Shown here piece after piece: positions 31,409 through 40,735 of a stretch of DNA of 64,000 nucleotides. Position 1 is the stretch's first letter; every line of letters begins with the position of its first letter. This DNA comes from Idiomarina aminovorans (GTDB lineage: Bacteria; Pseudomonadota; Gammaproteobacteria; Enterobacterales; Alteromonadaceae). The notes beneath the pieces were generated by a model, which ran no database searches, had not been told where the DNA came from, and saw nothing but the letters and a program-made list of their open reading frames with translations. The translations under genes were made by a program, and so were the position numbers. Location of the stretch: contig NZ_JAKNDA010000002.1 in assembly GCF_023155095.1 (NCBI RefSeq), positions 248,001-312,000 on the forward strand. Reading direction: 5' to 3'.

Positions 31409-32281
31409 CTATTGGTTACCTTCTGAAATTCTCATTGATAAATCAATGGCTTGAATGTTCTTGGTCAAAGCGCCGGAAGAAATAAAATCCACCCCCGTAG
31501 CCGCAAGTTCCGGCAAGCGGGCATCGGTAATATTGCCGGACACTTCCAGTTTAGCGGTGTGGGCTTCATTAGCTCTGCTTTGTTTCACTGCCTGTTCAAT
31601 ATCGACCAGGCTAAAGTTATCCAGCATAATTACGTCTGCTTGTGCGGCTAATGCCTGTGAGAATTCATTTAGGTTTTCGACTTCAACTTCCACGGTTTTG
31701 CCCGGGTTCAGTTGTTTTGCGGCGGTAACCGCCTGAGCAATACCACCACAGGCAAAAATGTGATTTTCTTTAATCAGATAGGCATCAAACAAACCGATAC
31801 GGTGGTTCACTCCACCGCCGCAACGCACCGCATATTTCTGCGCTAAACGCATGCCGGGTAGTGTTTTACGGGTATCCAGCAGTTGCGTTTTATAATCCTT
31901 CAACAGTTGGCTGTATTGGTAAGTAGTGGTCGCGGTTGCTGATAACGTTTGCAAAAAGTTCAGTGCAGTTCGCTCGCCGGTCAACAGAATTCGGCTGGGG
32001 CCCTTCAGGCGACACAGCTCGGTGTTGGCTGTTACTTTATCGCCGTCTTGAACCAGCCATTCAATGCCGACTTCCTGCCCTAATTGATGGAATACTTGGT
32101 CAACCCAGTCGCAGCCACAAATCACGGCATCTTCGCGGGTAATAATGCTGGCGTAAGACTGACTCTGTTCAAGAATCAGTTGCGCGGTAATATCAAGGCG
32201 GGCGTCGTTACCGGATAAATCTTCCTTCAGTGCGGCGCTGACACTGTCTTGAATGGCAAGTTGCAGCTCGGGCTGACTCAT
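31409..32281 (-). CDS. nadC: Nicotinate-nucleotide pyrophosphorylase (quinolinate phosphoribosyltransferase)
   Basis: NadC converts quinolinate and PRPP into nicotinate mononucleotide in de novo NAD synthesis. The 290-residue protein has ERTALNFLQ.LS, DTRKTLPGMRLAQKYAV, GGGVNHRIGLFDAYLIKENH, VEVEVENL, VIMLDNF and EVSGNI, all conserved active-site blocks. It is divergent from ampD (67-base gap). nadC next to ampD and the pilin cluster is the E. coli order. Confidence 0.97.
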   Translation of the reverse strand: MSQPELQLAIQDSVSAALKEDLSGNDARLDITAQLILEQSQSYASIITREDAVICGCDWVDQVFHQLGQEVGIEWLVQDGDKVTANTELCRLKGPSRILLTGERTALNFLQTLSATATTTYQYSQLLKDYKTQLLDTRKTLPGMRLAQKYAVRCGGGVNHRIGLFDAYLIKENHIFACGGIAQAVTAAKQLNPGKTVEVEVENLNEFSQALAAQADVIMLDNFSLVDIEQAVKQSRANEAHTAKLEVSGNITDARLPELAATGVDFISSGALTKNIQAIDLSMRISEGNQ

Positions 32282-32348
32282 AGATGGCTTTACCTTTTAG
32301 CGAACAATACGGATACTAGAGGGCAAACTTTACCGTTTTGTTGAGCCT

Positions 32349-32897
32349 GTGAAAAGCAACCCGATAAAAAATCATAAAATAACAACGGCAGTGCAATACT
32401 CGTCTCCGCATTACGATGAGCGCCCACAGACCAGCGAGATCAGTCTGCTGGTGATTCATTGCATCAGCTTGCCGGAGGGGCAATATGGTACGCCTTATGT
32501 CCGTCAGTTATTTATGGGCGAGCTGGAAACCGATACGCATCCCGACTTTTCTATTCTAAAGGGAGTTCGCGTCTCAGCACATTGTGTTATTCGCCGCGAT
32601 GGTACGCTCGAACAGTATGTGCCATTTGACAAGCGCGCCTGGCACGCTGGTATGTCCCGTTACTGCGGCCGTCGGCGCTGCAACGATTTCAGTATTGGTA
32701 TTGAGCTCGAAGGAACCGACGACAGCGCCTATACTTCACAACAGTATGAACAGTTACTTAGAGTCACCGAATCACTCATCGCGACATACCCGAAGCTGAA
32801 TCGTCGACGCATTGTCGGCCATCAGCATATCGCCCCGGGCCGCAAAACCGACCCCGGTAGTGAATTTGACTGGCAAACCTACTTAAAGGCCTTATAA
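32349..32897 (+). CDS. ampD: 1,6-anhydro-N-acetylmuramyl-L-alanine amidase AmpD
   Basis: AmpD cleaves the stem peptide from anhydro-muropeptides in the cytoplasm, keeping the inducer of ampC beta-lactamase low. The 182-residue Amidase_2 domain keeps the zinc ligands in VIHCISLP, VGHQHIAPGRKTDPG (His and Asp) and the FSIGIELEG segment. The start is a GTG at 32349; no suitable ATG lies upstream of the conserved SPHYDERP region, and no strong Shine-Dalgarno is visible. No ampC or ampR is in the window, so the role is probably wall recycling. Confidence 0.94.
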   Translation: MKSNPIKNHKITTAVQYSSPHYDERPQTSEISLLVIHCISLPEGQYGTPYVRQLFMGELETDTHPDFSILKGVRVSAHCVIRRDGTLEQYVPFDKRAWHAGMSRYCGRRRCNDFSIGIELEGTDDSAYTSQQYEQLLRVTESLIATYPKLNRRRIVGHQHIAPGRKTDPGSEFDWQTYLKAL

Positions 32898-32907
32898 GGA
32901 GTCATGA

Positions 32908-33744
32908 ATGGTCCTCATTGCGTTGCTGATAGCATTAAGCGTTGAGCGTTTGTATCACAGTCCGGCGTTTTTGCATTGGGCGTTTTATTTAGAACGCTGG
33001 CAACGCTGGACGTCGGTAAAGCTTAAAGATGAAAAATGGGAAAGCGACCCATTGCAATTGGTGCGTTTATTGATTCCGGCGCTGGGTGTGGGGGTTTTGG
33101 TGGTACTGCTGGATAACCTGATGGTCACTTTTATCGTCAGTATTCTGGCGTTGCTGCTGGCGTTCAATTGCGAACCTGCCCGTGAAGACTATAAGGCTTA
33201 CTTAAAAGCCGCCAATCGGGGTGACGAAGCAGAGGCTAATAAACGCCAGTTAGCATTGACTGAATTTGCCGGTCATCATCAACCGCAACAACTCAGCGAC
33301 TCTTTAATCTGGATCAATTATCGGCAATATATTGCAGTGATGTTCTATTTTGTGTTGTTTGGTAGTTTTGGCGCCCTAGTTTATGCCACTTTACGCTATG
33401 CTGAAAAGTGCGCCGAAAAACCATCAGAAGAACCGAATTCGAATCAGCCGTGGCAACAACTGGTCTGGTTTGCAGACTGGGTTCCGGCAAGGCTCTCAGC
33501 TTTTGGGTTGCTGCTCGTGGGGCATTTTTCAAGAGCGCTTGCGGTATGGTTACCTCAGACTCTGAACCCTCAGATAAACCCTGATAAGCTTCTTTTTGAT
33601 GTTGCCGGTAAGGCGGAGGACAGTCCTCAGCATACCGATGACAGAACCGAGCATATTGCTTGTCAACTGCGCTTAATGCGTCGTCAGCAGATATTCTGGG
33701 TGTGTGTTATTGCCGTACTGACGTTGATTGGCTGGGTCAGTTAG
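32908..33744 (+). CDS. ampE: Inner-membrane protein AmpE (regulatory signalling modulator)
   Basis: A 278-residue membrane protein following ampD by 10 bases, as in E. coli. It has an N-terminal helix (MVLIALLIALSVERL), a pair of helices near residues 50-85, further helices around residues 145-165 and 195-215, and a C-terminal helix (FWVCVIAVLTLIGWV). The ALLLAFNCEPARED and AKYRYAE-like segments fit AmpE. Its biochemical function remains unsettled in the family. ATG 32908 is chosen because an overlapping ATG at 32904 is in a closed frame. Confidence 0.9.
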   Translation: MVLIALLIALSVERLYHSPAFLHWAFYLERWQRWTSVKLKDEKWESDPLQLVRLLIPALGVGVLVVLLDNLMVTFIVSILALLLAFNCEPAREDYKAYLKAANRGDEAEANKRQLALTEFAGHHQPQQLSDSLIWINYRQYIAVMFYFVLFGSFGALVYATLRYAEKCAEKPSEEPNSNQPWQQLVWFADWVPARLSAFGLLLVGHFSRALAVWLPQTLNPQINPDKLLFDVAGKAEDSPQHTDDRTEHIACQLRLMRRQQIFWVCVIAVLTLIGWVS

Positions 33745-33767
33745 AGGTTGTACCAGCTAAGAAAAAC

Positions 33768-33796
33768 TTGGGCTCAGTGGTCAAATGATTTAGAAT
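33768..33796 (+). promoter_or_regulatory. pdhR promoter
   Basis: TTGGGC (33768-33773) and TAGAAT (33791-33796) are separated by 17 bases, about 35 bases before the pdhR ATG. The expected start site is just upstream of the PdhR-type operator. Confidence 0.65.
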
Positions 33797-33807
33797 AAAT
33801 GAATCTT

Positions 33808-33820
33808 TTGGTCTGACCAA
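33808..33820 (+). promoter_or_regulatory. PdhR-type operator
   Basis: The perfect inverted repeat TTGGTCTGACCAA matches the core of the PdhR box known from E. coli (TTGGTNNNACCAA). It lies between the predicted transcription start and the pdhR ATG, so repressor bound here would act as a roadblock on pdhR-aceE-aceF. Confidence 0.85.
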
Positions 33821-33829
33821 TTTACCGTT

Positions 33830-34576
33830 ATGCCGGATTTACCCATAAAACAAACCAAGTTATCCGATACTATCGTCGCTCATCTTGAGCAGATGATAGT
33901 GGACGGGCGGCTGGGTGCCGGGCAAAAGTTACCGTCAGAGCGGCAGTTGGCTCAGCAGTTTAATGTGTCACGTCCTTCTTTGCGCGAGGCTATTCAAAAA
34001 CTGGAAGCCAAAGGTGTGGTAGAGCGTCGTCAGGGGGGCGGAACCTACGTTGTTAACAGCATGAACGAGCAGTTGACCGAACCTTTGTTTGAATTGCTGG
34101 CCAAACACCCTGAGTCACAATTTGATCTGTTAGAGTTTCGTCATGCATTGGAAGGCATCTCATCTTTTTATGCGGCGTTAAGAGGCACCGAAGCCGATCT
34201 GGATCGAATCTCTGAGAGTATACAAAGCATAGTCGGTAGTCAAAAGAGCAGTACTGATGAACAAGTTCATGCCTTAGTTGAGTTTTACCATCGTATTGCT
34301 GAGGCCTCACATAACGTTATTTTGTTGCATGTTGTACACGGCATGCAGGAGTTGCTGGCGGAAAATATTCGTCAGAATCTGGAAATACTGGCTGGCCGCG
34401 AAGGCTTGCTGGAGAAACTGAATCAACACCGTCAGCAACTGGTCAGTGCCATTGTTGCTGGCGAACCGGAGCAAGCACGGGGTGCGTGTCACCAACATTT
34501 GGCCTATATTGAACAGACATTGTTAGACTTAGGCAAAGAACAGTCACGCATTCAACGTTCGCTACGACGTTCCTGA
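33830..34576 (+). CDS. pdhR: Pyruvate-responsive transcriptional repressor PdhR
   Basis: PdhR is a GntR/FadR-family regulator that represses the pyruvate dehydrogenase operon until pyruvate binds. The 248-residue protein has an N-terminal winged helix (KLPSERQLAQQFNVSRPSLREAIQKLEAKGVVERRQGGGTYV; quoted here only as landmark blocks KLPSERQLA, SRPSLREAI and RRQGGGTYV). A helical FCD domain keeps the metal-site His and Asp residues. It precedes aceE by 25 bases and has its own operator upstream. The call rests on family motifs plus context. Confidence 0.94.
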   Translation: MPDLPIKQTKLSDTIVAHLEQMIVDGRLGAGQKLPSERQLAQQFNVSRPSLREAIQKLEAKGVVERRQGGGTYVVNSMNEQLTEPLFELLAKHPESQFDLLEFRHALEGISSFYAALRGTEADLDRISESIQSIVGSQKSSTDEQVHALVEFYHRIAEASHNVILLHVVHGMQELLAENIRQNLEILAGREGLLEKLNQHRQQLVSAIVAGEPEQARGACHQHLAYIEQTLLDLGKEQSRIQRSLRRS

Positions 34577-34601
34577 ATTGCTAAAAAGGTAAGGAATAGC
34601 T

Positions 34602-37274
34602 ATGAGTGAAGAATTAAATAAAGATGTCGACCAGCAGGAAACTCAAGAGTGGTTAGACGCTCTGGAGGGTGTGCTTGAGGCAGAAGGCCCCGAGCGAGCA
34701 CACTACCTGTTAGAACAGCTGGTCGATAAAGCACGCCGTAACGGTGCTTATTTACCGTATAAGCCAACCACTGCGTATTTAAATACCATTCCGGCCAGTC
34801 AGGAGCCCACCATGCCGGGCAACCAGACTATAGAGTCGCGTATTCGTTCAGCGATTCGCTGGAATGCTGCGATGATGGTGTTGCGGGCGTCACAAAAAGG
34901 TGAAGAGCTGGGTGGACACCTTGCCAGCTTTGCTTCTTCAGCCATGCTGTACGATGTTGGCTTTAACCACTTTTTCCGCGCACCCAGTGACGGTGACGGC
35001 GGTGACTTCCTGTTTATTCAAGGACACGTATCACCGGGTATTTATGGTCGCGCCTTTCTTGAAGGCCGTTTAACTGAAGAGCAGTTGAACAACTTCCGTC
35101 AGGAAGTCGATGGCAAAGGTTTGCCATCTTACCCGCATCCGACCTTAATGCCGGACTTCTGGCAGTTCCCGACGGTGTCTATGGGCTTAGGCCCTATTCA
35201 GGCTATTTACTTAGCCCGATTCCTGAAGTACCTGACCGATCGCGGCATTAAAGACTGCTCGAAGCAACGCGTATACTGCTTCTTAGGTGACGGTGAAACC
35301 GATGAGCCAGAAAGCCTGGGTGCTATTGGTCTGGCCGCACGTGAAGAGCTGGACAACCTGACCTTTGTTATCAACTGTAACCTGCAGCGTTTAGACGGGC
35401 CGGTACGGGGTAACGGTAAAATCATTCAGGAGCTGGAAGGCAACTTCCATGGCGCTGGCTGGGAAGTCATTAAAGTTATCTGGGGGCGCTACTGGGATCC
35501 GCTGTTGTATCGCGATACCGAAGGTAAACTACGACAGCTGATGGAAGAAACCGTTGACGGTGATTACCAGAACTTTAAAGCCAAAGGCGGTAAGTTCACC
35601 CGTGAAAACTTCTTTGGTAAGTACCCTGAAACCGAAGAAATGGTGGCGAATTTATCCGATGAAGATATCTGGCGCCTGAACCGTGGTGGTCATGACCCGG
35701 TAAAAGTTTACTCTGCTTACCATAAAGCGGTGAACACCAAAGGACGCCCACAGGTTATTTTGGCGAAAACTGTCAAAGGTTACGGCATGGGCGCTGCGGG
35801 TGAAGGTAAGAACATTGCCCACCAGGTTAAGAAGATGGATTTAGACGCGGTTAAGCACATGCGCGACCGTTTCAATATCCCGTTTGAAGACAAAGAATTA
35901 GAAGACTTGCCGTACTACAAGTTTGACGACGACAGCGACGAAATGAAGTACCTGAACGAGCGTCGTGAGAAGCTCGGTGGTTACATGCCGGTACGACGTC
36001 CGGAAAGCGATGTCGATCTGGAATTGCCTGCATTGAAGGCTTTTGATGCCGTATTGAAAGGGTCCGGCGATCGTGAAATTTCATCGACTATGGCTTTCGT
36101 TCGTGTTTTAACGGCACTGCTCAAAGACAAGAAAATTGGTAAGCGTATTGTGCCGATTATTCCGGATGAAGCCCGTACCTTTGGTATGGAAGGTTTGTTC
36201 CGCCAAGTTGGTATTTACTCTCATCATGGACAGACATATACGCCGCAGGATAAAGATCAGGTGGCTTATTACCGTGAAGATAAAAAAGGCCAGGTCATTC
36301 AGGAAGGCATTAACGAACTGGGCGCGATGGCATCATGGGTTGCAGCGGGTACCAGTTATTCGTTAAACAACGAGCCGATGATTCCGGTCTACATTTATTA
36401 CTCTATGTTCGGCTTCCAGCGCGTCGGCGATTTAGTCTGGGCGGCTGGTGATAGCCAGACCCGGGGCTTCCTGGTCGGTGGTACTGCCGGTCGCACAACA
36501 CTGAACGGCGAAGGTCTGCAGCACCAGGACGGACAAAGCATGGTCCACTTTGGTACGGTGCCAAACTGCATCAGCTATGACCCGACTTACGGTTATGAAA
36601 TTGCAGTTATTGTGCACGATGGCCTGAAACGCATGTTCGGCGATCAGGAAAATGTTTTCTATTACCTGACGGTAATGAATGAAAACTACCATCAGCCAGA
36701 AATGCCGGAAGGTGTTGAAGAAGGCATTATCAAAGGTATTTACGAACTGGATAAAGTGAAAGCTAAGAACAAAGCTAAAGGCGATGTTCAGTTGTTAGGC
36801 AGTGGTACCATTTTGCAGCAAGTCCGTGAAGCGGCGAAAATTCTGTCGGAAGACTGTGACATCAACTCTACGGTTTATAGCGTAACCTCATTTAATGAGC
36901 TGGCGCGTGACGGTCTGGATACTGACCGGCAGAATATGCTGAACCCTGAGAAAAAAGAGCAGGAAGCCTACATTACACAAGTCATGAAAAAGGCAAAAGG
37001 ACCGGCAGTAGCAGCAACCGATTACGTCAAGCTCTACGCCGATCAGGTTCGTGCCTGGGTACCAACCTCTTACCGGGTATTAGGTACCGATGGCTTCGGA
37101 CGCTCAGACAGCCGCGCTAATTTGCGTAAGCACTTTGAAGTGAATCCACAATACATTGTGGTTGCTGCGCTAAAAGAGTTAGCAGACCAAGGTGATATCG
37201 ATAAGAAAGTGGTAGCAAAAGCTATCAAAGACTACGATATCGACACTGACAAGCTGAACCCACGTTTAGCATAA
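34602..37274 (+). CDS. aceE: Pyruvate dehydrogenase E1 component AceE
   Basis: AceE is the thiamine-diphosphate E1 subunit that decarboxylates pyruvate and reductively acetylates the lipoyl groups of AceF. The 890-residue homodimeric type (E. coli 887) is clear from start to end. Landmarks are NQTIESRIRSAIRWNA, the SSAMLYDVGFNHFFR region, the ThDP motif GDGETDEPES to NCNLQRLDGPV, and the C-terminal GTDGFGRSDSR. A strong AAGG-type ribosome-binding site precedes ATG 34602. aceF follows after 12 bases. Confidence 0.98.
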   Translation: MSEELNKDVDQQETQEWLDALEGVLEAEGPERAHYLLEQLVDKARRNGAYLPYKPTTAYLNTIPASQEPTMPGNQTIESRIRSAIRWNAAMMVLRASQKGEELGGHLASFASSAMLYDVGFNHFFRAPSDGDGGDFLFIQGHVSPGIYGRAFLEGRLTEEQLNNFRQEVDGKGLPSYPHPTLMPDFWQFPTVSMGLGPIQAIYLARFLKYLTDRGIKDCSKQRVYCFLGDGETDEPESLGAIGLAAREELDNLTFVINCNLQRLDGPVRGNGKIIQELEGNFHGAGWEVIKVIWGRYWDPLLYRDTEGKLRQLMEETVDGDYQNFKAKGGKFTRENFFGKYPETEEMVANLSDEDIWRLNRGGHDPVKVYSAYHKAVNTKGRPQVILAKTVKGYGMGAAGEGKNIAHQVKKMDLDAVKHMRDRFNIPFEDKELEDLPYYKFDDDSDEMKYLNERREKLGGYMPVRRPESDVDLELPALKAFDAVLKGSGDREISSTMAFVRVLTALLKDKKIGKRIVPIIPDEARTFGMEGLFRQVGIYSHHGQTYTPQDKDQVAYYREDKKGQVIQEGINELGAMASWVAAGTSYSLNNEPMIPVYIYYSMFGFQRVGDLVWAAGDSQTRGFLVGGTAGRTTLNGEGLQHQDGQSMVHFGTVPNCISYDPTYGYEIAVIVHDGLKRMFGDQENVFYYLTVMNENYHQPEMPEGVEEGIIKGIYELDKVKAKNKAKGDVQLLGSGTILQQVREAAKILSEDCDINSTVYSVTSFNELARDGLDTDRQNMLNPEKKEQEAYITQVMKKAKGPAVAATDYVKLYADQVRAWVPTSYRVLGTDGFGRSDSRANLRKHFEVNPQYIVVAALKELADQGDIDKKVVAKAIKDYDIDTDKLNPRLA

Positions 37275-37286
37275 GGAGGTACTGAG

Positions 37287-39062
37287 ATGGCCGATCAAAT
37301 CGAACTCAAAGTCCCCGACGTGGGCGGCGAAGAAGTAGAAGTAATTGAACTTCTGGTCAGTAAAGGGGATACCGTTGAGCAAGAAGACGGTATCGTCACT
37401 GTTGAGAGTGATAAAGCGTCAATGGATATTCCCGCATCTTCAGGTGGTAAAATTACCGAACTGAAGGTGAAAGTAGGTGACACCATCAGCGAAGGCGATG
37501 TGCTGGCGATGCTGGAAGCTTCTGGTGAAGCAGATGACGCCGATGAATCTGACAGCGATAATGCTGAAGACAAAGACGAGAAGTCTGACGATAACGGCGA
37601 AGAAAAAGCATCAGAATCGAAAGATGATGACAAGGAAGAGGACAAGAAAGAAGAGCCGGAAGAATCTTCTGAGCCTGAGAAAAAGTCGTCAGGTGGCAGC
37701 AAAGTCATGGACGTTGCAGTGCCGGATATTGGTGATGAAGAAGATGTCGAAATTATCGAAATTCTGGTTTCCAAAGGCGATTCAGTCTCTGCTGAAGATG
37801 GTCTGATTACGCTGGAAACGGACAAGGCGACTATGGATGTGCCTTGCCCGGAAGACGGCGAAATTGAAGAAATGCTGGTTAATGTTGGCGATAAAGTATC
37901 GCAGGGCTCTGTCATTGCTAAGCTGAAAGTATCCGGCGGTGCTGATGAAGCTGAAGCAGAAGAAAAAGATGATTCAGCGAAACAGGAAGAATCAGCCTCT
38001 GATGAGGCTCCGGCTAAAAACTCTGATGACAAAGACCAGGACAAAGAAAAAGACAGCGGCAGTAGCGTCAAGCCAAGCAGCGAACGCCAGCCGCCGGTAC
38101 CTGATCACCCCAGTCAGCGCAGCGACCGTAAAGAAGGCATTCTTCATGCATCACCTTCGGTACGTCGCGTGGCTCGGGAGTTTGGTGTCGACTTGTCGCA
38201 AGTTAAAGGTAGCGGACCAAAAGACCGCATCCTTAAAGAAGATGTCCAGGAATTTGTAAAATACGAACTGTCCCGTCCGAAGGCCGTTGCCGGTGCAACC
38301 GGTCAAGGTGGTGGTGGTCTGCAGGTAATAGACCCGCCTAAGGTCGATTTTAGCAAGTTTGGTGAAGTGGAAGAGGTTCAGTTATCGCGTATTCAACGCA
38401 AATCAGGTCCGAATCTGCATCGTAACTGGGTGACTATCCCGCATGTCACGCAATTTGACGAAGCCGATATTACCGAGCTGGAAAACTTCCGTAAGTCGGA
38501 AAACGAAGTGGCGAAGAAGAAGGACTTAGGCTTTAAGATCACACCACTGGTGTTCATTCTGAAAGCCTGTGCGAAAGCACTGCGCCAATTCCCGACCTTC
38601 AATTCGTCGTTGTCGGAATCGGGCGAATCGCTGTACATGAAAAAGTACGTGAATATTGGTGTTGCGGTTGATACACCCAATGGTTTGGTGGTTCCGGTTA
38701 TTAAAGACGTTGATCAAAAAGGCATTTACGCGCTGTCAGAAGAGCTGGTTGAAATTAGCTCCAAAGCGCGTGACGGTAAGTTGAAAGCCACTGACATGCA
38801 GGGTGGTTGCTTCTCAATTTCCAGCCTTGGCGGCATTGGCGGCACAGCCTTTACGCCAATTGTAAATGCACCGGACGTGGCTATTTTGGGAGTCTCTCGT
38901 AACGAGATGAAACCGAAATGGAACGGCAAAGAGTTTGAACCGCGTCTGACGCTGCCATTATCGCTGTCTTATGACCACCGTGTCATTGATGGTGCCGAGG
39001 CTGCGCGTTTCACCGCTTACTTAAGTGGTGTACTGGGAGATATCCGCAAATTGGTGCTTTAA
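37287..39062 (+). CDS. aceF: Pyruvate dehydrogenase E2 component AceF (dihydrolipoyl acetyltransferase)
   Basis: AceF forms the core of the complex and transfers acetyl groups to CoA. The 591-residue protein has two lipoyl domains (lipoyl lysines Lys43 and Lys180 in DKASMD and DKATMD), one fewer than E. coli. A peripheral-subunit-binding domain follows (SPSVRRVAREFGVDL, KGSGPKDRILKEDV). The catalytic domain carries His564 and Asp568 in YDHRVIDG. The linkers after each lipoyl domain are not Ala/Pro-rich but highly acidic and polar, dominated by D, E, K and S. Cotranscribed with aceE. Confidence 0.97.
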   Translation: MADQIELKVPDVGGEEVEVIELLVSKGDTVEQEDGIVTVESDKASMDIPASSGGKITELKVKVGDTISEGDVLAMLEASGEADDADESDSDNAEDKDEKSDDNGEEKASESKDDDKEEDKKEEPEESSEPEKKSSGGSKVMDVAVPDIGDEEDVEIIEILVSKGDSVSAEDGLITLETDKATMDVPCPEDGEIEEMLVNVGDKVSQGSVIAKLKVSGGADEAEAEEKDDSAKQEESASDEAPAKNSDDKDQDKEKDSGSSVKPSSERQPPVPDHPSQRSDRKEGILHASPSVRRVAREFGVDLSQVKGSGPKDRILKEDVQEFVKYELSRPKAVAGATGQGGGGLQVIDPPKVDFSKFGEVEEVQLSRIQRKSGPNLHRNWVTIPHVTQFDEADITELENFRKSENEVAKKKDLGFKITPLVFILKACAKALRQFPTFNSSLSESGESLYMKKYVNIGVAVDTPNGLVVPVIKDVDQKGIYALSEELVEISSKARDGKLKATDMQGGCFSISSLGGIGGTAFTPIVNAPDVAILGVSRNEMKPKWNGKEFEPRLTLPLSLSYDHRVIDGAEAARFTAYLSGVLGDIRKLVL

Positions 39063-39095
39063 GCACCAATTTGGGCAGGAAATACGAAAAAATTC

Positions 39096-39110
39096 GCGCT
39101 ACAATAGCGC
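39096..39110 (+). promoter_or_regulatory. Palindrome over a -10-like box upstream of lpd
   Basis: GCGCT and AGCGC form a perfect inverted repeat around ACAAT, so the TACAAT box (39100-39105) is embedded in it. No good -35 is found at 16-18 bases. It could be an activator-dependent promoter or an operator for lpd. The adjacent sequence 39045-39071 also forms a hairpin (AAATTGGTGC with GCACCAATTT) at the end of aceF and may be its terminator. Confidence 0.4.
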
Positions 39111-39173
39111 CACATTTAGCGTTGACTAAGCGCAGCTGGTGGCTCAACCTGCTGTGACAAAAAAGGGGTTAAC

Positions 39174-40601
39174 ATGAGCGACAAAATTAAAACTCAGGTA
39201 GTTATATTAGGCGGTGGTCCTGGTGGTTATTCGTCAGCATTCCGTGCCGCTGACTTGGGCATGGAAGTGACCTTGGTTGAACGTTACGACACCTTAGGTG
39301 GTGTTTGTCTTAACGTGGGTTGTATTCCGTCAAAAGCGTTGTTGCATTTGGCTAAGCACATTGAAGATGCAAAACATTTAGCGGACGAGGGTATCGACTT
39401 TGGTGAGCCAAAAATTGATTTAGATAAAATTCGTAAGCATAAAGAAAAAGTTGTCGGTCAATTAACCGGCGGCCTTGGCCAAATGTCGAAAATGCGCAAA
39501 GTAAAAGTCGTGAACGGCCATGGTAAGTTTACCGGTAGCAACACCTTGAAAGTTGAAGGTGACGACGGCGCAACTGAAATTGAATTTGACAATGCGATTA
39601 TCGCGGCTGGGTCTCAGGCAATTAAACTGCCTTTTATTCCACACGATGATGAGCGTATCTGGGACTCTACCGACGCTTTAGAACTGAAAGAAGTGCCTGA
39701 AAAGATGCTGCTTTTAGGTGGCGGTATCATCGCTCTCGAAATGGGGACAGTATACAGTTCACTGGGCTCTAAAGTTGATGTGGTGGAAATGACCGATCAA
39801 TTGGCTCCTGCTGCAGATAAAGACATTATTAAGAACTTTAATAAGCAAATTAAAGGTAAGTTTGAAAATGTCATGCTCAGCACTAAAGCAACCAAAGTAG
39901 AAGCTAAAAAAGACGGCATTTATGTGACTTTCGAAGGCGACAAAGCACCGAAAGAGCCGGTTAAGTATGACGCGGTATTAGTTGCTGTTGGCCGCTCGCC
40001 AAATGGTAACAAAATTGATGCAGACAAAGCCGGTGTTAATGTTGATGACCGCGGCTTTATTAAAGCTGACAGTCAGTTGCGCACGAATGTTGACCATATT
40101 TTTGCCATTGGTGACATTATCGGTCAGCCAATGCTGGCGCATAAAGCAGTACACGAAGGCCATGTAGCAGCGGAAGTTATTTCTGGTAAAAAACACTTCT
40201 TCGAGCCTAAAGTTATTCCTTCTATCATGTACACAGACCCTGAAGTGGCATGGGCAGGTGTCACCGAGAAAGAAGCGAAAGAACAGGGTATTGAATATGA
40301 TGCGGTGACTTTCCCATGGTCGGCGTCGGGTCGTGCTATTGCGTCCAATGCAGAACAGGGCATGACTAAGCTTATCTTCGATAAAAATAACCGCATTATC
40401 GGTGGTGCTATTTGTGGTAGCAATGCCGGCGAATTGTTAGGCGAAGTCTGCTTAGCCATCGAAATGGGCTGTGATGCAGAAGATATCGCGCTGACGGTTC
40501 ATGCGCACCCAACCTTGCATGAATCGGTTGGCTTAGCCGCTGAACTTCAGGAAGGTTCTATTACCGATATGCCGAATCCTAAGGCGAAAAAGAAGAAGTA
40601 A
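39174..40601 (+). CDS. lpdA: Dihydrolipoyl dehydrogenase
   Basis: The FAD-dependent E3 subunit reoxidises lipoyl groups of pyruvate and 2-oxoglutarate dehydrogenases. The 475-residue protein has the FAD motif GGGPGGY (13-19), the redox-active disulfide Cys45/Cys50 in GGVCLNVGCIPSK, an NAD-binding glycine loop (LLGGGIIALEMG), FAIGDI and the C-terminal HAHPTLHE with the catalytic His-Glu. A 111-base gap with its own promoter-like features separates it from aceF, as in E. coli, allowing separate expression. Confidence 0.98.
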   Translation: MSDKIKTQVVILGGGPGGYSSAFRAADLGMEVTLVERYDTLGGVCLNVGCIPSKALLHLAKHIEDAKHLADEGIDFGEPKIDLDKIRKHKEKVVGQLTGGLGQMSKMRKVKVVNGHGKFTGSNTLKVEGDDGATEIEFDNAIIAAGSQAIKLPFIPHDDERIWDSTDALELKEVPEKMLLLGGGIIALEMGTVYSSLGSKVDVVEMTDQLAPAADKDIIKNFNKQIKGKFENVMLSTKATKVEAKKDGIYVTFEGDKAPKEPVKYDAVLVAVGRSPNGNKIDADKAGVNVDDRGFIKADSQLRTNVDHIFAIGDIIGQPMLAHKAVHEGHVAAEVISGKKHFFEPKVIPSIMYTDPEVAWAGVTEKEAKEQGIEYDAVTFPWSASGRAIASNAEQGMTKLIFDKNNRIIGGAICGSNAGELLGEVCLAIEMGCDAEDIALTVHAHPTLHESVGLAAELQEGSITDMPNPKAKKKK

Positions 40602-40628
40602 CACTTTGTTACGATAAATCATCGGTAA

Positions 40629-40665
40629 AACGACCACATTCATCGTGAATGTGGTCGTTTTTTTT
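40629..40665 (+). terminator. Intrinsic terminator after lpdA
   Basis: ACGACCACATTCA and TGAATGTGGTCGT form a long, nearly perfect stem around a short loop (CG), followed by eight T residues. It ends the pdhR-aceE-aceF-lpd region. Confidence 0.93.
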
Positions 40666-40735
40666 GCGCTGAATTTCACAATGCGCTAGTTTAGGGAGGT
40701 TAAAATAATAGACACTAAAGAAAAGGTAACGACCA

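Noticed and set aside
37295-38071. Long Ser-rich frame on the strand opposite aceF
   Set aside because: It is the complement of the acidic aceF linkers and lipoyl domains, where GAT/GAA/TCT-rich codons leave the antisense frame open by composition.
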